A stretch of DNA of 64,000 nt from Paraburkholderia aspalathi (lineage in GTDB: Bacteria; Pseudomonadota; Gammaproteobacteria; Burkholderiales; Burkholderiaceae): positions 57,082 to 121,081 of the forward strand of contig NZ_FPBH01000032.1 in assembly GCF_900116445.1 (NCBI RefSeq). Reading direction: 5' to 3'. Positions 62,470-64,000 of this stretch are shown one piece after another (position 1 is the first letter of the stretch; every line of letters begins with the position of its first letter). The notes under the pieces are model-generated. The model saw only the letters and a list, made by a program, of their open reading frames with translations. It was not told the DNA's origin and ran no database searches. The translations under genes and the position numbers were made by a program.

Positions 62470-63761
62470 TGGGTGGGTCGTCGCGGGAGGTGGTGCGGGA
62501 GTCGATGTATGACGTGGCGCACGGGTCGGCGTATCAAGCGACGTATCGAGCGACGGCGTGCTCTTATCGAGGAGCCGGTCGCCTCTGTCTGCCGAACAGC
62601 GCTTCAGGCAAGTCATCGGCTGCGCTGCCCCGCCTCGCAAGTGCACGGCGACTGAGCGCTACGATTCATGCGGCGTTGCTTTGGGTGGGTTTGATGGTCA
62701 CCGCATCTGCGGTCGCCGCGACATCTGAGTTCGCAGCGGTCACGCCGGACCATTCGATCGTGCTGCCGCAAGATAGCGGCGCACACCCGGCTTTTCGCAC
62801 CGAGTGGTGGTACGCAACAGGCTGGCTCACGACACCGGACAATCAGCCGCTCGGTTTCCAGATCACCTTCTTTCGCTCGGCAACCGGTCACGACGCAGCG
62901 GACCCGAGTGCGTTCGCACCATCGCAATTGATCGTTGCCCACGCCGCGTTAAGCGATCCTGCGCTTGGTCATCTGACGCACGATCAGCGCATTGCCCGCC
63001 AAGGCTTCGGGTTGGCGTATGCGAAGTCAGACAATACCGACGTCAAACTCGATGCATGGAAAATCGTCCGTGCCGGCGACGGTCACTACGACGTTACAGT
63101 GGACGCGAACGGATTCGCGCTGCGCCTCGCACTGACGCCGACGCAGGCTCCTTTGGTCCAGGGCGAACACGGCTACTCGCGCAAGGGTCCGCGGCCGGAA
63201 CAGGCAAGCTATTACTACAGCGAGCCACAATTGCGCGTGACTGGCAGCGTAGTTCGACCGGTCTCGGCAGGCAGCAAATCGACGGGCGAAACGGCCGTTA
63301 CCGGCGCGGCGTGGCTCGATCACGAATGGTCCAGCACGCTCCTCGATGCCGACGCGGTCGGATGGGATTGGCTCGGCGCCAATCTGACGGACGGTTCAGC
63401 CTTGATGGCTTTCAAGGTTCGCAGTCGCGATGGACACGCAATATGGGCACATGCCGCACTCAGAAATCGCGATGGTCAGGTGACGGCGTTCGGCCGCGAT
63501 CAGGTCGATTTCACTCCAGTTCGCACATGGCGCTCGCCACGCACGAACACGTCGTATCCCGTGTCGATGACGGTCAAAACCGGCGCGCTTACGTGGCGCC
63601 TCGATCCGTTGATGGACGACCAGGAACTCGATTCCCGTCAGTCGACGGGCGCAGTGTATTGGGAAGGTGCCGTGCGGGTGAGTCGTGATGGTGCGGACGT
63701 TGGACGTGCTTATCTGGAACTGACGGGGTACGCGAACGCGCTGCGAATCGGGAAGGAGTGA
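62469..63761 (+). CDS. Secreted lipocalin-like (CrtC/AttH-type) protein
   Basis: A 430-residue protein whose start at 62469 shares a base with the permease stop (TGATG) and has AAGGAGG 7 bases before. A 58-residue N-terminal stretch without clear fold precedes a Sec-type signal (RRLSATIHAALLWVGLMVTASAVAA). The mature part carries the CrtC N-terminal lipocalin-like domain: AFRTEWWYATGWL, GFQITFFRSAT, SYYYSEPQL, GAAWLDHEWSSTLLDADAVGWDWLGANL, and the end GAVYWEGAVRVSRDGADVGRAYLELTGY. CrtC hydrates carotenoids, but AttH-type relatives beside ABC exporters have no proven enzyme activity. The start fixed by the Shine-Dalgarno puts the signal unusually far in. A shorter protein from a start near 62,640 is possible. 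Confidence 0.82.
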   Translation: MGGSSREVVRESMYDVAHGSAYQATYRATACSYRGAGRLCLPNSASGKSSAALPRLASARRLSATIHAALLWVGLMVTASAVAATSEFAAVTPDHSIVLPQDSGAHPAFRTEWWYATGWLTTPDNQPLGFQITFFRSATGHDAADPSAFAPSQLIVAHAALSDPALGHLTHDQRIARQGFGLAYAKSDNTDVKLDAWKIVRAGDGHYDVTVDANGFALRLALTPTQAPLVQGEHGYSRKGPRPEQASYYYSEPQLRVTGSVVRPVSAGSKSTGETAVTGAAWLDHEWSSTLLDADAVGWDWLGANLTDGSALMAFKVRSRDGHAIWAHAALRNRDGQVTAFGRDQVDFTPVRTWRSPRTNTSYPVSMTVKTGALTWRLDPLMDDQELDSRQSTGAVYWEGAVRVSRDGADVGRAYLELTGYANALRIGKE

Positions 63762-63825
63762 CTTGCCGGAAGAACTGGAGAAGTCCCGGCGTGAGCATGC
63801 CATCGTCGTCGTGATGACCCGGCTG

Positions 63826-63849
63826 GAGGCAGAAGGCTCTTTCTGCCTC
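63826..63849. repeat. Hairpin downstream of the 5S rRNA terminator
   Basis: A perfect 9-bp repeat, gaggcagaa (63826-63834) and ttctgcctc (63841-63849), with a 6-base loop. A second stem, ttctgcg (63854-63860) with cgcagaa (63868-63874), follows and partly overlaps the terminator. Both lie 3' of the 5S gene when read on the minus strand. Confidence 0.55.
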
Positions 63850-63870
63850 TGCGTTCTGCGCCGTAAACGC

Positions 63871-63900
63871 AGAAACCCCACCTTTTAGGGTGGGATTTCT
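63871..63900 (-). terminator. rRNA-operon terminator hairpin
   Basis: Read on the minus strand, agaaatcccaccct and aggtggggtttct pair around a short A-rich loop, directly after the 5S rRNA. This is the expected rho-independent end of an rrn operon. Confidence 0.7.
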
Positions 63901-63913
63901 GGTCATGCTGGGG

Positions 63914-64000
63914 AGCCTGACGATTACCTACTTTCACACGGGAATCCGCACTATCATCGGCGTGGAGTCGTTTCACGGTCCTGTTCGGGATGGGAAGGGG
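63914..64000 (-). rRNA. rrf: 5S ribosomal RNA, 3' part (5' end outside window)
   Basis: On the minus strand the last 87 bases read CCCATCCCGAACAGGACCG, then GCGGATTCCCGTGTGAAAG and AGGTAATCGTCAGGCTC, the conserved loop B/E and 3' stem of betaproteobacterial 5S rRNA. About 30 bases of the 5' end are missing. The rest of the rRNA operon should lie beyond base 64000, transcribed towards this window. Confidence 0.93.

Overview
The window is a contiguous stretch of a high-GC (about 63-65 % in most lines I counted) betaproteobacterial chromosome, most likely Paraburkholderia or a close Burkholderiaceae relative. The pointers are the partial 5S rRNA at the right edge, a complete cytochrome bo3 operon, an ABC-exported capsule locus with a multidomain polyketide synthase of the kind found in the Burkholderia pseudomallei wcb cluster, and Liv-type transporters beside acyl-CoA catabolic genes.

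1-14.3 kb: uptake and catabolism of an activated carboxylic acid. The end of a Liv ABC transporter (livM partial, livG, livF, a periplasmic binding protein) reads rightwards. Facing it are an SDR, two tandem acyl-CoA ligases, an acyl-CoA dehydrogenase and a second SDR. A DmdC-like acyl-CoA dehydrogenase reads away from these, followed by an IclR regulator and an MFS permease. 14.4-25.2 kb: small modules. These are a BON-domain protein, a DUF1501/DUF1800 pair, an ECF sigma factor with a membrane anti-sigma candidate and a periplasmic sensor, a phosphoesterase lipoprotein, a di-haem peroxidase, a HAD phosphatase, an AhpD-like protein and a small peptide with a double-glycine leader.

25.2-26.9 kb: cysS (cysteinyl-tRNA synthetase). 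In front of it is what looks like a complete cysteine attenuator: a promoter inside the end of manC, a 25-codon and apparently leaderless ORF with three consecutive Cys codons, then an intrinsic terminator, then cysS.

26.9-52.6 kb: a group-2/3-type capsule locus. On the minus strand, in transcription order: outer-membrane export lipoprotein, TPR-KpsM fusion permease, KpsT ATPase, KpsE, a glycosyltransferase, a pyruvyl transferase, KpsS, an SDR, a sulfatase-fold transferase, a 2557-residue type I PKS, an LpxC paralogue, an alpha-oxoamine synthase, a GNAT and manC. Many of the genes overlap by 1-14 bases. On the plus strand are a glycosyltransferase and kpsC. The PKS, oxoamine synthase, SDR, LpxC paralogue and headgroup-type transferase look like a pathway for a sphingoid-like or amino lipid attached to, or anchoring, the capsule. 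Roughly 41.34-49.95 kb is markedly AT-richer than its flanks, with one edge inside a glycosyltransferase gene, which suggests an exchanged serotype cassette.

52.6-64 kb: cyoABCD, a solitary nuoM, a 0.69-kb gene-free stretch with an inverted-repeat structure, a LolD/FtsX-like ABC exporter with a lipocalin-type (CrtC/AttH) secreted protein, and the 3' end of an rRNA operon (5S, minus strand) with its terminator hairpins.
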